Below, piece by piece: positions 6,646 through 14,640 of a DNA stretch of 32,705 nucleotides; position 1 is the stretch's first letter; each line of letters begins with the position of its first letter. A model generated the notes under the pieces. It saw only the letters and a program-made list of their open reading frames with translations. It made no database searches and had not been told where the DNA came from. Source of the DNA: Fumia sp045615345. Lineage in GTDB: Bacteria > Bacillota > Clostridia > Oscillospirales > Ruminococcaceae. Both the position numbers and the translations under genes were made by a program. Where the stretch lies: NCBI GenBank assembly GCA_045615345.1, contig JAZLER010000029.1, positions 1 to 32,705 of the forward strand, written 5' to 3'.

Positions 6646-6774
6646 ATGAATATTTATTTTGATAACTTTTTACAGACACTTCCTATGATGGCTATGGGTA
6701 TGGGTGGCGTACTCGCAGTTACAGCAGTTTTAATCGTGGTTATGCTCCTTCTTACAAAACTTTTCAAGAAATAA
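6646..6774 (+). CDS. 42-residue OadG-like membrane peptide
   Basis: ATG at 6646 follows AAAGGAGA, 12 bp after the beta-subunit stop. The product has a short polar start (MNIYFDNFLQTLP), one transmembrane helix (MAMGMGGVLAVTAVLIVVML) and a basic end (LFKK). The MGMGGV motif at the start of the helix is typical of OadG gamma subunits, but the long extracytoplasmic and histidine-rich zinc-binding tail of classical gamma chains is absent. It is probably a minimal assembly partner of the upstream subunit. Confidence 0.75.
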   Translation: MNIYFDNFLQTLPMMAMGMGGVLAVTAVLIVVMLLLTKLFKK

Positions 6775-6879
6775 CAAAATTATATTTTTTGTTTTCAAAA
6801 AGTTTATAAAAAAATTTATTTTTAGTATAGCAAATTGAAAAAAATCGTGGTATGATAGTATCATAAAGAGGTGATACCG

Positions 6880-7593
6880 ATGCCACGATTTTTTGTACCC
6901 GGAATTTTGTCAGATAAAGTAACCATTTCGGGCGAAGATGCAAAACATATGATAAAATCGTTAAGACTTACCATCAATGAAGAAATAACACTTTGTGACG
7001 GGAAGGGCTTTGATTATCACGGAAAAATTTCCGCAATAACCGATACGGTTACCATTGATATCCTTGAGAAAGTTCCCACAAAATCGGAACCCTCTGCTAA
7101 AATCACCCTTTTCCAGGCGTTGCCAAAAGGCGACAAGATGGAACTTATTATTCAGAAATGTGTTGAACTCGGGGTTTATAAAATAGTTCCCGTACTCACC
7201 GAAAGGTGTATATCACGCCCCGACAAAAAATCCATGGCAAAAAAGGTTGAGCGTTACCAGAAAATTGCACTTGAAGCCGCAAAACAAAGTGGTCGCGGTA
7301 TTATCCCCGAAGTTTGCGAGCTTCTTACATTAAAAGAAGCAGTCAGCGTGCTCCCCAAAAAGTCCATTGTTTTTTATGAAAACGGCGGTGACAGGCTTGT
7401 AAATCTGATTGATGAAAACATAAATGAAATCGGAGTTTTTGTCGGAAGTGAAGGCGGATTTTCGATGGAAGAAATCGAGTTTTTAAAAGGAAACGGCGTT
7501 TCACCCGCTACTTTAGGCGAAAGAATTTTGCGCTGTGAAACTGCTCCGATTTGCGGCGTATCTGTAATTTTATCCCTCACGGGCGATATATAA
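6880..7593 (+). CDS. rsmE: 16S rRNA m3U1498 methyltransferase RsmE
   Basis: The protein has 237 residues. I chose the ATG at 6880 (MPRFFVPG, the usual RsmE start) over the GTG at 6871, which is part of the ribosome binding site AGAGGTGAT. The N-terminal PUA-like domain occupies about 1-70 and the SPOUT methyltransferase domain 72-237. Signatures are QALPKGDKMELIIQKCVELG, SEGGFSMEEI and LGERILRCETAP; the last forms the knot that binds S-adenosylmethionine. It methylates N3 of U1498 (E. coli numbering) in the 30S decoding region. It starts about 100 bp after the OadG-like gene without an obvious terminator between. A promoter-like TATGAT/TAGTAT lies just upstream, so it is probably its own unit. 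Confidence 0.93.
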   Translation: MPRFFVPGILSDKVTISGEDAKHMIKSLRLTINEEITLCDGKGFDYHGKISAITDTVTIDILEKVPTKSEPSAKITLFQALPKGDKMELIIQKCVELGVYKIVPVLTERCISRPDKKSMAKKVERYQKIALEAAKQSGRGIIPEVCELLTLKEAVSVLPKKSIVFYENGGDRLVNLIDENINEIGVFVGSEGGFSMEEIEFLKGNGVSPATLGERILRCETAPICGVSVILSLTGDI

Positions 7594-7614
7594 AAAATGA
7601 AAGGATTGAAGAAA

Positions 7615-7854
7615 ATGAAGAAAAAAGGATTATTCTCCATCTTGGCAGCAGGTGCTGCTGTTGCAGTTGCCGCAGTTGCCGCAACAACTTACATCAAGAA
7701 AAAAAGTGAATCTATCGCTGATTATCTTGACTATGAACCTGAAGATGACGAAGAAATCATCATCGAAGCAGAGGAAACAGAAGTTGCTGAGGAACTTGAA
7801 ACTGTTCCCCCATTCCCTGCAGAGCAGGAAGCTGTTGCAGAAAACATTGAATAA
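7615..7854 (+). CDS. Small membrane-anchored acidic protein
   Basis: The protein has 79 residues. I preferred ATG 7615 to ATG 7597 because AAAGGA sits 9 bases before it, whereas the first ATG has no binding site. An N-terminal KKK is followed by an Ala/Val-rich hydrophobic helix (about 5-24), then KKK and a strongly acidic tail rich in Glu and Asp (DYEPEDDEEI...). It is either a type II anchored protein with the acidic tail outside or an uncleaved signal anchor. It follows rsmE by 21 bp and is likely co-transcribed with it. I know no family or function; the low-complexity tail suggests a surface or charge role. Confidence 0.65.
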   Translation: MKKKGLFSILAAGAAVAVAAVAATTYIKKKSESIADYLDYEPEDDEEIIIEAEETEVAEELETVPPFPAEQEAVAENIE

Positions 7855-7865
7855 TTATCTCAATC

Positions 7866-7902
7866 AAAAACAGGAAAACTCATTCGAGTTTTCCTGTTTT
7901 TT
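7866..7902. terminator. Bidirectional terminator between the acidic protein and the LysR gene
   Basis: AAAAACAGGAAAACTC pairs with GAGTTTTCCTGTTTTT around ATTC, with A/T runs on both sides. It touches the stop codon of the minus-strand lysR-type gene at 7901. Confidence 0.92.
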
Positions 7903-8788
7903 AATCAAATTCATTTTCCTTTATGTATTCTATAAATGTTTTCAAAGCTTTTGACATCCATTTATTTTTATGATAAATAAGCTGTTTCCAGATATCAATC
8001 TTCATATCACAGATATCAAGGTAATAAAGTTCTCCTTTGTCGACCAAATCTTTTGTAACAAAATCGGGAAGATATGAAATCATATCACTCTGGGCAATCA
8101 TCGAAGTAATAATATCCGTTCGTCCGATTTCAAGTATAGGGGTTATTTCAAGCGACCTTTTTGCAAGTTCTGTATCAAAAACCTTTCTGTAACCTTGTCC
8201 GTACTCTGTAAGGATAAAAGGCTCATCGACAATATCACTTATTGATAAATTTTTCTTTCCCGCAAATTTCGAATCGGCGCTCGCAACAAAATGCATCGAA
8301 AGCAATTTTTCTTTTGCAATCACATAGTCCTTTCTGTATGAATGGGCATCAAGGGTTATAATGATATCAGCCGCGTTATGGTCAAGCATATCAAACATCA
8401 CATCGGTATCAGCATTTGTGAATTTAATTGATATATTTGGATATTTATTGTGAAAATCGATATACCTGTTGTTTATCATATCATCACAAACAGAGTCAGG
8501 AGTTACTATATGAATATGGCCACTGCAAGTTTTTTCCTCCCCGAGATTATCCTTGAATTCATCTGTAAGTGACAAAATCTTATGAGCATAGGAAACAAGC
8601 TCATGTCCTCTCGCGGTGAGAGTAATAGTATGATTTATCCTTTCAAAAAGTAAACATCCAAGCTCATCTTCAAGCTGTTTTATCTGGAACGAAACTGTTG
8701 ATTGCGAATAGCCAAGCTGTTCTGCAGTTTTTGTAAAACTTCCAAGTTCTGCAACATTAATGAATGTTATCAGATTTCTTATTTCCAT
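7901..8788 (-). CDS. LysR-family transcriptional regulator
   Basis: The protein has 295 residues. I chose the ATG at 8788 (MEIRNLITF, the standard family start) because GGAGG lies 7 bases upstream. Residues 1-60 are the winged helix-turn-helix (GSFTKTAEQLGYSQSTVSFQ, then LEDELGCLLFER). The co-inducer-binding domain runs from about 90 to the end, with two alpha/beta subdomains. It is divergently transcribed from the sodium:solute symporter 118 bp away, the standard arrangement for a LysR activator of the adjacent gene. The shared intergenic region contains the symporter promoter. The co-inducer is probably the transported solute or a metabolite of it (inference). Confidence 0.9.
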   Translation of the reverse strand: MEIRNLITFINVAELGSFTKTAEQLGYSQSTVSFQIKQLEDELGCLLFERINHTITLTARGHELVSYAHKILSLTDEFKDNLGEEKTCSGHIHIVTPDSVCDDMINNRYIDFHNKYPNISIKFTNADTDVMFDMLDHNAADIIITLDAHSYRKDYVIAKEKLLSMHFVASADSKFAGKKNLSISDIVDEPFILTEYGQGYRKVFDTELAKRSLEITPILEIGRTDIITSMIAQSDMISYLPDFVTKDLVDKGELYYLDICDMKIDIWKQLIYHKNKWMSKALKTFIEYIKENEFD

Positions 8789-8840
8789 TGTATTTCCTCC
8801 AACATCTAAAATTTCGATGGTAAATATCAAAACTATTCGT

Positions 8841-8869
8841 TTGACTAATCTTCATATGTATTATATACT
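8841..8869 (+). promoter_or_regulatory. Promoter of the sodium:solute symporter gene
   Basis: TTGACT (8841-8846) and TATACT (8864-8869) are separated by 17 bp. It lies in the region between the divergent LysR and symporter genes and gives a leader of about 30 nt. Confidence 0.75.
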
Positions 8870-8906
8870 AATTTCGAGAAAAACGCAAGACTTGGAGGAA
8901 AAACGA

Positions 8907-10433
8907 ATGACACACGCACAAACTTACACAATTATTGCTCTTTGTATTTATGCAATATCAATGGCACTGATTGGCTGTATCAGTTACGGCAAATCAAAAA
9001 CACTTGATGGTTTCCTTATCGGAGGCAGAAACATAGGCGCATGGGTAACAGCCTTTGCTTACGGTACTACATATTTTTCAGCAGTAGTTTTCGTTGGATA
9101 TGCAGGACAGCATGGTTGGAACATCGGTCTTGGCAGTATATGGATCGGTATCGGTAACGCCATACTTGGTTGTTTACTTTCCTGGCTCTTGTTTGCAAAC
9201 AGAACAAGAAAGATGACCAAAAAACTTAATGCAAGAACAATGCCTGATTACTTTGAAAAACGATACAACTCAAAGGGTATGAAAGTTTTTGCCTCAATTA
9301 TTATCTTTGTATTCCTTGTTCCTTACTCTGCAGCAGTTTACAAAGGCCTCGGTTCACTCTTCAGTGCAGTATTCCCCGGTGTTGAAACCTGGGTATGGAT
9401 GCTGATTATCGCTTGCCTTACAGCAGTTTACCTTGTTGTCGGCGGATATGTAGCAACAGCTTACACTGACCTTGTTCAGGGTCTTGTTATGATTATAGGC
9501 GTTGTTTGCCTTGTTGTTGCAGTTTTAAATCACGATGCCGTAGGCGGTATTTCAGGACTTGTTCAGAACCTTGCTGCAATTCCTGAAGATGGTACACAGC
9601 TTACAGACATCTTAGGTGGTTCATCCTTTAAATTCCTTTGCTTTAACATTATGCTCACAAGCTTTGGTACATGGGGTCTTCCTCAGATGATTGGTAAATT
9701 CTATGCTATCAAGGATACAGCAGCTATTAAAAGAGGTACTATCATCTCTACAATTTTCTGTATCGTGATCGGTTGTGGTGCTTACCTTATCGGTTCAACA
9801 TCAAGACTTATCCTCGGTGGCAATTTGCCCGAAGGTGGTGTTGACTCAGTAATCCCCACAGTTCTTATGCAGGTTCTGGGCGGTGGAACAGCAGGCATAA
9901 TTCTTCTGGCTGTAATTATGATTTTGCTTCTTTCCGCATCAATGTCAACACTTGAGGCAGTTGTACTTACTTCAGCATCAGCAGTTGCAGTTGACCTTAT
10001 CCCCTCTGTCAGAAAGAAACAAACAAAACCCGAATCACAGATGCTTCTCACAAGACTTCTCTGCCTTGTATTTGTAGCTTGCTCATTCATCTTCGCAACA
10101 AGAAATATCCCGATTATCGTAAGCCTTATGTCCTTCTCCTGGGGCGTTGTATCCGGATGCTTCATCGGTCCGTACATCTGGGGACTCTTCTCAAAGAAAA
10201 TTACAAAAGCAGGCGCATACGCAGGTGTACTTTCAGGCCTTTTGGTAGTAGGAATTTCTACTCTGGTTATTTCCCTCAATTCAGGTTTTGGAGTAGCTGC
10301 TTCAAAATCTCCTGAAATGGGTGTTTCCGCAATGGCAGTTTCCCTTGTAATCGTGCCTCTGGTGAGTGCCTTTACAAAAGTTAAAGACAAAGAAAAAGTT
10401 GAAGAAATCTTCACTTGCTACAATGAAGATTAA
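8907..10433 (+). CDS. Sodium:solute symporter (SSS) family transporter
   Basis: The protein has 508 residues. The ATG at 8907 follows GGAGGA; the open frame upstream overlaps the promoter and is not translated. About 13 transmembrane helices are visible. Typical SSS features are LDGFLIGGRNIGAWVTAFAY in TM1-2, FVGYAGQHGW, an R-T-MPDYFEKRY loop, and later LLSASMSTLEAVVLTSASA, which corresponds to the second Na+-site serine region. It resembles the pantothenate/proline branch, but I cannot assign a substrate. Expression is probably controlled by the divergent LysR regulator. The gene ends just before the promoter of the Phe T-box operon, without a clear terminator between them. Confidence 0.9.
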   Translation: MTHAQTYTIIALCIYAISMALIGCISYGKSKTLDGFLIGGRNIGAWVTAFAYGTTYFSAVVFVGYAGQHGWNIGLGSIWIGIGNAILGCLLSWLLFANRTRKMTKKLNARTMPDYFEKRYNSKGMKVFASIIIFVFLVPYSAAVYKGLGSLFSAVFPGVETWVWMLIIACLTAVYLVVGGYVATAYTDLVQGLVMIIGVVCLVVAVLNHDAVGGISGLVQNLAAIPEDGTQLTDILGGSSFKFLCFNIMLTSFGTWGLPQMIGKFYAIKDTAAIKRGTIISTIFCIVIGCGAYLIGSTSRLILGGNLPEGGVDSVIPTVLMQVLGGGTAGIILLAVIMILLLSASMSTLEAVVLTSASAVAVDLIPSVRKKQTKPESQMLLTRLLCLVFVACSFIFATRNIPIIVSLMSFSWGVVSGCFIGPYIWGLFSKKITKAGAYAGVLSGLLVVGISTLVISLNSGFGVAASKSPEMGVSAMAVSLVIVPLVSAFTKVKDKEKVEEIFTCYNED

Positions 10434-10450
10434 AAAATTCAAAAAACCTC

Positions 10451-10479
10451 TTGACTTCATTATATTAATGTGTTACAAT
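10451..10479 (+). promoter_or_regulatory. Promoter of the aromatic amino-acid operon
   Basis: TTGACT (10451-10456) and TACAAT (10474-10479) are separated by 17 bp, with a predicted start near 10486 just ahead of the T-box leader. Confidence 0.8.
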
Positions 10480-10485
10480 AACAAG

Positions 10486-10790
10486 TGATTTAATAGTGTA
10501 ACACACATAAATGCGAAGATCAGAAACCAGTAGGTTGGAAAGAACATGGAGAGAGTTGCCGGTTGGTGCGAGGCAAATGGGGCGTCCTTCTCGAATTCCT
10601 TCTGTTAGCAGTGCACTGAATAAGAGAAATCTTTAGTAGGATGCAACGGGAGTTCCCGTAACAGAACTTAAGGTATGTCAGTACCTGATAAGGTCGCTGT
10701 CGTGAGATAGCGATAAACTGAGGTGGTACCACGGAAATGATATTTTCGTCCTCTGTATCCTTAAACAGGATTGCAGAGGACTTTTATTTT
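10486..10790 (+). ncRNA. T-box leader, specifier UUC (phenylalanine)
   Basis: The leader has the expected parts in order. Stem I contains the AGUA motif (10529-10532), a GAGAG segment, and a distal loop UUGCC-GGUUGGUGCGA-GGCAA. The specifier loop follows as GAA-UUC (codon 10596-10598). The T-box bulge sequence GGUGGUACCACGG lies at 10722-10734. A terminator (10748-10790) competes with the antiterminator. Reading the triplet after GAA, as in tyrS and thrS leaders, gives UUC, so uncharged tRNA-Phe should pair and allow readthrough. This fits the downstream pheA/tyrA/DAHP synthase genes. Confidence 0.9.
10748..10790 (+). terminator. T-box attenuator terminator
   Basis: GTCCTCTG (10748-10755) with ATCCT pairs with AGGAT and CAGAGGAC (10774-10781), followed by TTTTATTTT. 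It forms when tRNA-Phe is charged. Confidence 0.9.
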
Positions 10791-10845
10791 CCTTGACGCG
10801 ACCTGTTAAAACTAACTTTTTTATATAATGGAAAGGATGAACAAA

Positions 10846-12153
10846 ATGGCACAGAACTATTATCAGAAAGAAATTGAAACTATGCCGGTTGAAGAGATGA
10901 AAAAACTTCAATCAGAAAAATTAGTAAAACAGGTTAAACATGTTTATGAAAATGTGGAATATTACCGCAATCTTATGGACAAAAAAGGTGTTAAACCGGA
11001 AGACATCAAAGGTATTGATGATTTGCATAAACTCCCCTTCCTGGAAAAATCAGATTTGAGAGATGCATATCCTTACGGACTTCTTGCTAAACCTCTTGAA
11101 GATTGTGTTCGTATTCACTCCACATCTGGAACAACAGGTCGCCGCGTGGTTGCTTTCTACACACAAAATGATGTGGATATCTGGGACGACTGCTGTGCGC
11201 GTGCAATTATTGCAACAGGTTCGGGTAAAAAAGATGTATGTCAGGTAGCATACGGATATGGTCTTTTCACAGGTGGTATGGGACTCCACGGCGGTGCAAG
11301 CAAAGTTGGATGCCTTACACTTCCGATGTCTTCAGGAAACACTGAGCGCCAGATTCAGTTTATGACTGATTTAAATGCGACTATTCTTTGTTGCACCCCC
11401 TCGTATGCTGCATACATTGGCGAAAGCTTAAAGGAACAGGGCTATAAACCTGAAGATATCCCTCTTAAAGCAGGTATTTTTGGTGCAGAACCCTGGACAG
11501 AAGAAATTCGCAAGAATATTGAAGAAACTCTCGGCATAAAGGCTTATGACATCTATGGTCTTACCGAAACAACCGGTCCCGGTGTTGCATTTGAATGCAG
11601 CGAACAGACAGGTATGCATGTAAACGAAGACCATTTCTATGCTGAAATTATAGATCCCGACACGGGTGAAGTGCTTCCCGAAGGCGAAAAAGGTGAACTT
11701 GTATTCACTGCTCTTGATAAAGAAGCATTCCCCTTACTCAGGTACAGAACAAGAGATATTTGTGTGCTTTCAAGAAAGAAATGCTCTTGTGGAAGAACCC
11801 TTATCAAAATGGCTAAACCTATGGGCAGAACTGACGATATGCTCATTATCCGTGGTGTTAATGTATTCCCGAGTCAGATTGAAACAGTACTCCTCAAAGA
11901 GGGTTACGAACCAAACTACCAGATTGTCGTTGACCGCGTAAATAACAACGATACTTTCGAAGTAAATGTAGAAATGTCACCTGAACAGTTCACAGACAAG
12001 GTAAGTGATGTTCTTAAAATGGAAAAAGCACTTTCAGGCGCAATGAAGATAATGCTCGGCATCAACCCGACAGTTCACCTTGTTGCACCTAAGACCATTG
12101 CGCGAAGTGAAGGTAAAGCAGTTCGCGTAATCGACAAACGCAAGCTTGTTTAA
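10846..12153 (+). CDS. paaK: Phenylacetate-CoA ligase (arylacetate-CoA ligase)
   Basis: The protein has 435 residues. I chose the ATG at 10846 because GGAAAGGA lies 8 bases upstream; the ATGs at 10828 and 10837 lack a site. It is an adenylate-forming enzyme of the PaaK branch. Visible motifs are the AMP-binding P-loop STSGTTGRR (92-100), GIFGAEPWTEE, YGLTETTGPG, LRYRTRDI and the C-terminal GRTDDMLIIRGVNVFPSQIE. It converts phenylacetate (or indole- or hydroxyphenylacetate), ATP and CoA to the thioester. As the first gene of a Phe-controlled biosynthetic operon it probably salvages arylacetates: reductive carboxylation of the thioester by a 2-oxoacid:ferredoxin oxidoreductase would give phenylpyruvate. 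That oxidoreductase is not in the window. Confidence 0.9.
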   Translation: MAQNYYQKEIETMPVEEMKKLQSEKLVKQVKHVYENVEYYRNLMDKKGVKPEDIKGIDDLHKLPFLEKSDLRDAYPYGLLAKPLEDCVRIHSTSGTTGRRVVAFYTQNDVDIWDDCCARAIIATGSGKKDVCQVAYGYGLFTGGMGLHGGASKVGCLTLPMSSGNTERQIQFMTDLNATILCCTPSYAAYIGESLKEQGYKPEDIPLKAGIFGAEPWTEEIRKNIEETLGIKAYDIYGLTETTGPGVAFECSEQTGMHVNEDHFYAEIIDPDTGEVLPEGEKGELVFTALDKEAFPLLRYRTRDICVLSRKKCSCGRTLIKMAKPMGRTDDMLIIRGVNVFPSQIETVLLKEGYEPNYQIVVDRVNNNDTFEVNVEMSPEQFTDKVSDVLKMEKALSGAMKIMLGINPTVHLVAPKTIARSEGKAVRVIDKRKLV

Positions 12154-12169
12154 GAAGGGAGATTTTAAA

Positions 12170-12601
12170 ATGGCTATTAAACAGTTAACAGTATTTGTTC
12201 CCAACAGAAAAGGGACAATCGTTTCCGTAACAAATATACTTGCTAAAAACAGCATCAATATCAGAGCTCTTTCTATCGCAGAAACCGAAGATTTCGGTAT
12301 TCTCCGCCTTATTGTAAACGATGAGGCCGCAGCAGAAAAAGTACTCAACGAAAACGGTTATCTTATCAAGGTAGTTGATGTTGTAGGTGTTAAAATCGGT
12401 GATGAACCCGGTAAACTCACTGCAGCTTTAGATGTCCTTGACAAGGCTGATATCAATGTTGAGTATCTCTATGCGTTTATGGCACGCACAGAAAAGCATG
12501 CTTATGTAGTTTTGAGGGTTGAAGACAACGAAACTGCCCAAAAAGTGCTCACAGATGCAAGCTTTAAACTTATTACAGAAGCAGATATTTGTAAACTTTA
12601 A
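12170..12601 (+). CDS. Tandem ACT-domain protein
   Basis: The protein has 143 residues. The ATG at 12170 follows AAGGGAG and lies 16 bp after the ligase stop. It consists of two ACT domains (about 1-68 and 70-143), each with the beta-alpha-beta-beta-alpha-beta pattern and the ligand-binding turn near NRKGTIVSVTNIL and EPGKLTAALDVLD. There is no catalytic domain. Such proteins are often found beside phenylacetate-CoA ligases and probably sense an aromatic amino acid. It may bind Phe and regulate the ligase or PheA allosterically; this partner assignment is inference. Confidence 0.88.
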   Translation: MAIKQLTVFVPNRKGTIVSVTNILAKNSINIRALSIAETEDFGILRLIVNDEAAAEKVLNENGYLIKVVDVVGVKIGDEPGKLTAALDVLDKADINVEYLYAFMARTEKHAYVVLRVEDNETAQKVLTDASFKLITEADICKL

Positions 12602-12618
12602 AAGCAGGTTTTACTTAA

Positions 12619-12653
12619 TAAAGCCTCACTTATAAAAGTGAGGCTTTATTTTG
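12619..12653 (+). terminator. Strong hairpin inside the aromatic operon
   Basis: A perfect 14-bp stem, ATAAAGCCTCACTT with AAGTGAGGCTTTAT, has a 4-nt loop and is followed by only TTT before the pheA ribosome binding site. It may be a partial terminator that lowers expression of pheA-tyrA-DAHP synthase relative to the ligase, or an RNA processing or stability site. Confidence 0.7.
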
Positions 12654-12667
12654 AAAGGAAGTAGAAA

Positions 12668-13756
12668 ATGGGCAATAAATTAGATGAGGCAAGAAAAATC
12701 ATAAACGAAGTGGATTCTCAGATGGCTAAGCTTTTTGTCAAGCGAATGAGAGCTGCCGAAATGGTTTATGAATACAAAAAAGAATTCGGGCTTCCGATTC
12801 TGGATAAAAAACGTGAAGATGCTGTTATCGAAAAGAACACAGCTTTAATCGAAGACAAAGTGCTGAAAGAATACTATATTGACTACATTAAAAATCTTAT
12901 GTCTGTTTCGCGTTCTTATCAGTATCGTATGCAGTCAGGTCTTAAAGTCGCATACAGTGGTGTTGAAGGTGCCTTTGCCCATATTGCCGCAGGAAGAATA
13001 TTCCCCGACGGAAGCCGTGTGTCTTATCGTGATTTTAAATCCGCATATGACAGCGTTGTAAACGGTGAAGCCGATGTAGCCGTTTTGCCTATTGAAAACA
13101 GTTATGCAGGTGAAGTCGGACAGACAATTGACCTCATCTTCTCAGGCGGACTTTTCATAAACGGAATTTACGAGCTTGAAATTCATCAGAATTTGTTGGG
13201 ACTCCCTGATGCAACCATCGATGATATCAAAAAAGTAACAAGCCACCCACAAGCACTCAGCCAGTGCCACGATTACATTTCCCTTAAAGGCTTTGATACA
13301 GAAGAAGCAAACAACACTGCAGTTGCCGCAAAAGCTGTTGTCGATAAAAAAGATAAAACTCTCGGAGCTATTGCAAGTGTGGAAACTGCCGAGATTTACG
13401 GTCTTAAGGTATTGGAAGCAAATGTAAACAAAAGCGGAGAAAATACTACCCGTTTTGCAGTTCTTTCAAAAGTCAAAGCAAACTCCCCCGCCCTTTCAAA
13501 TTCAGTTGTTATGTTTACTGTTAAAAACGAGGCAGGTTCTCTTGCTAATGCTATCGGTATTATCGGTAAATACGGATATAATATGACAGCACTCAGAAGC
13601 AGACCTTTAAAAAAACACTCATGGCAGTATTATTTTTACATTGAAATTGACGGTTCAACCGAAACTGACAATGGCAAAAAGATGATAGAAGAACTGAGTT
13701 TTCTGTGTGATAAACTCAAAGTGGCAGGGACATTTGCCCCACACAGCGAAATTTAA
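12668..13756 (+). CDS. pheA: Bifunctional chorismate mutase / prephenate dehydratase
   Basis: The protein has 362 residues, normal for the fused P-protein, and starts after GAAAGGAAG. Residues 1-90 are an AroQ-type chorismate mutase (LDEARKIINEVDSQMAKLFV, with the later RED and K residues). Prephenate dehydratase occupies about 95-275, with PIENSYAGEV, SHPQALSQC and the catalytic GENTTRFAV motif. The C-terminal ACT domain (from about 280) has AGSLANAIGI and a RSRP sequence matching the Phe-binding ESRP region. It turns chorismate into phenylpyruvate and is probably feedback-inhibited by Phe. It is followed 11 bp later by tyrA. Confidence 0.95.
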   Translation: MGNKLDEARKIINEVDSQMAKLFVKRMRAAEMVYEYKKEFGLPILDKKREDAVIEKNTALIEDKVLKEYYIDYIKNLMSVSRSYQYRMQSGLKVAYSGVEGAFAHIAAGRIFPDGSRVSYRDFKSAYDSVVNGEADVAVLPIENSYAGEVGQTIDLIFSGGLFINGIYELEIHQNLLGLPDATIDDIKKVTSHPQALSQCHDYISLKGFDTEEANNTAVAAKAVVDKKDKTLGAIASVETAEIYGLKVLEANVNKSGENTTRFAVLSKVKANSPALSNSVVMFTVKNEAGSLANAIGIIGKYGYNMTALRSRPLKKHSWQYYFYIEIDGSTETDNGKKMIEELSFLCDKLKVAGTFAPHSEI

Positions 13757-13767
13757 CAGGTGAAAAA

Positions 13768-14625
13768 ATGATAGTAGATGTAAGCAAAAATATACTGATA
13801 GTCGGACTTGGACTTTTAGGCGGTAGCTATGCGAGAATTTTAAAAAGATTTGGTTTTCACATCAGTGCCATTACAAAAGAACAAAGTTCGATAGACTACG
13901 CCCTTAAAGAGGGGATCATTGACGAAGGTTCAACAGAACTTGATGAAGAAATTATAGGCAATGCTGACATTGTGATATTTGCACTTTATCCACATATATT
14001 CGTGGAATGGATAGCGAAAAATCAGAAGCTTTTAAAAAGAAATGCAATTATAACCGATGTAACCGGCGTAAAGAGGAGTATCGTTTATAAAATTCAGGAC
14101 ATCTTAAGAGATGATGTTGAATTTATAGCGGCCCATCCAATGGCAGGACGCGAAGTTTCAGGTGTCGAAAACAGTACCGACAAGATGTTTCAGGGTGCTA
14201 ACTACATTGTTACCCCCACAGATAAAAACACGCCCGAAGCTGTAAATACCTGTCTTGAACTCGGAAGGCTTCTCGGTTTTTCCAATGTCACAACCCTTTC
14301 TCCCGAAGAACACGATGAAATGATAGGCTTTTTATCACAGCTTACTCACTGCATCGCGATTACCCTAATGACCTGTAACGACAAGGAAAATATGGAGAAA
14401 TTCACAGGTGACTCATTCAGAGACCTTACACGAATTGCCCGTATCAATGATTTGATGTGGAGCGAACTTTTTGTAGCAAACAAAGATGCTCTCTTAAATC
14501 AGATGGATATGTTTATTGATAAATTCAATGAACTTAAGTCAATGCTTGAAGATGAAGATATTGACGGAATGAGAGAAATGATGCAACATTCAACTGAGCG
14601 CAGAGCATTATTCGATAAAAAATAA
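13768..14625 (+). CDS. tyrA: Prephenate dehydrogenase
   Basis: The protein has 285 residues. The NAD(P)-binding Rossmann motif is at the N-terminus (VGLGLLGGSYARIL). The substrate region HPMAGREVSGVENS and the later helix FLSQLTHCIAITL hold the catalytic and dimer-interface histidines seen in this family. It has no ACT domain, so it probably lacks Tyr feedback through that module. It oxidatively decarboxylates prephenate to 4-hydroxyphenylpyruvate. It sits between pheA and DAHP synthase with short gaps (11 and 15 bp) in one operon. Because the leader reads Phe, Tyr synthesis appears to be tied to the Phe signal. Confidence 0.93.
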   Translation: MIVDVSKNILIVGLGLLGGSYARILKRFGFHISAITKEQSSIDYALKEGIIDEGSTELDEEIIGNADIVIFALYPHIFVEWIAKNQKLLKRNAIITDVTGVKRSIVYKIQDILRDDVEFIAAHPMAGREVSGVENSTDKMFQGANYIVTPTDKNTPEAVNTCLELGRLLGFSNVTTLSPEEHDEMIGFLSQLTHCIAITLMTCNDKENMEKFTGDSFRDLTRIARINDLMWSELFVANKDALLNQMDMFIDKFNELKSMLEDEDIDGMREMMQHSTERRALFDKK

Positions 14626-14640
14626 CTGGAGGAAATAAAA

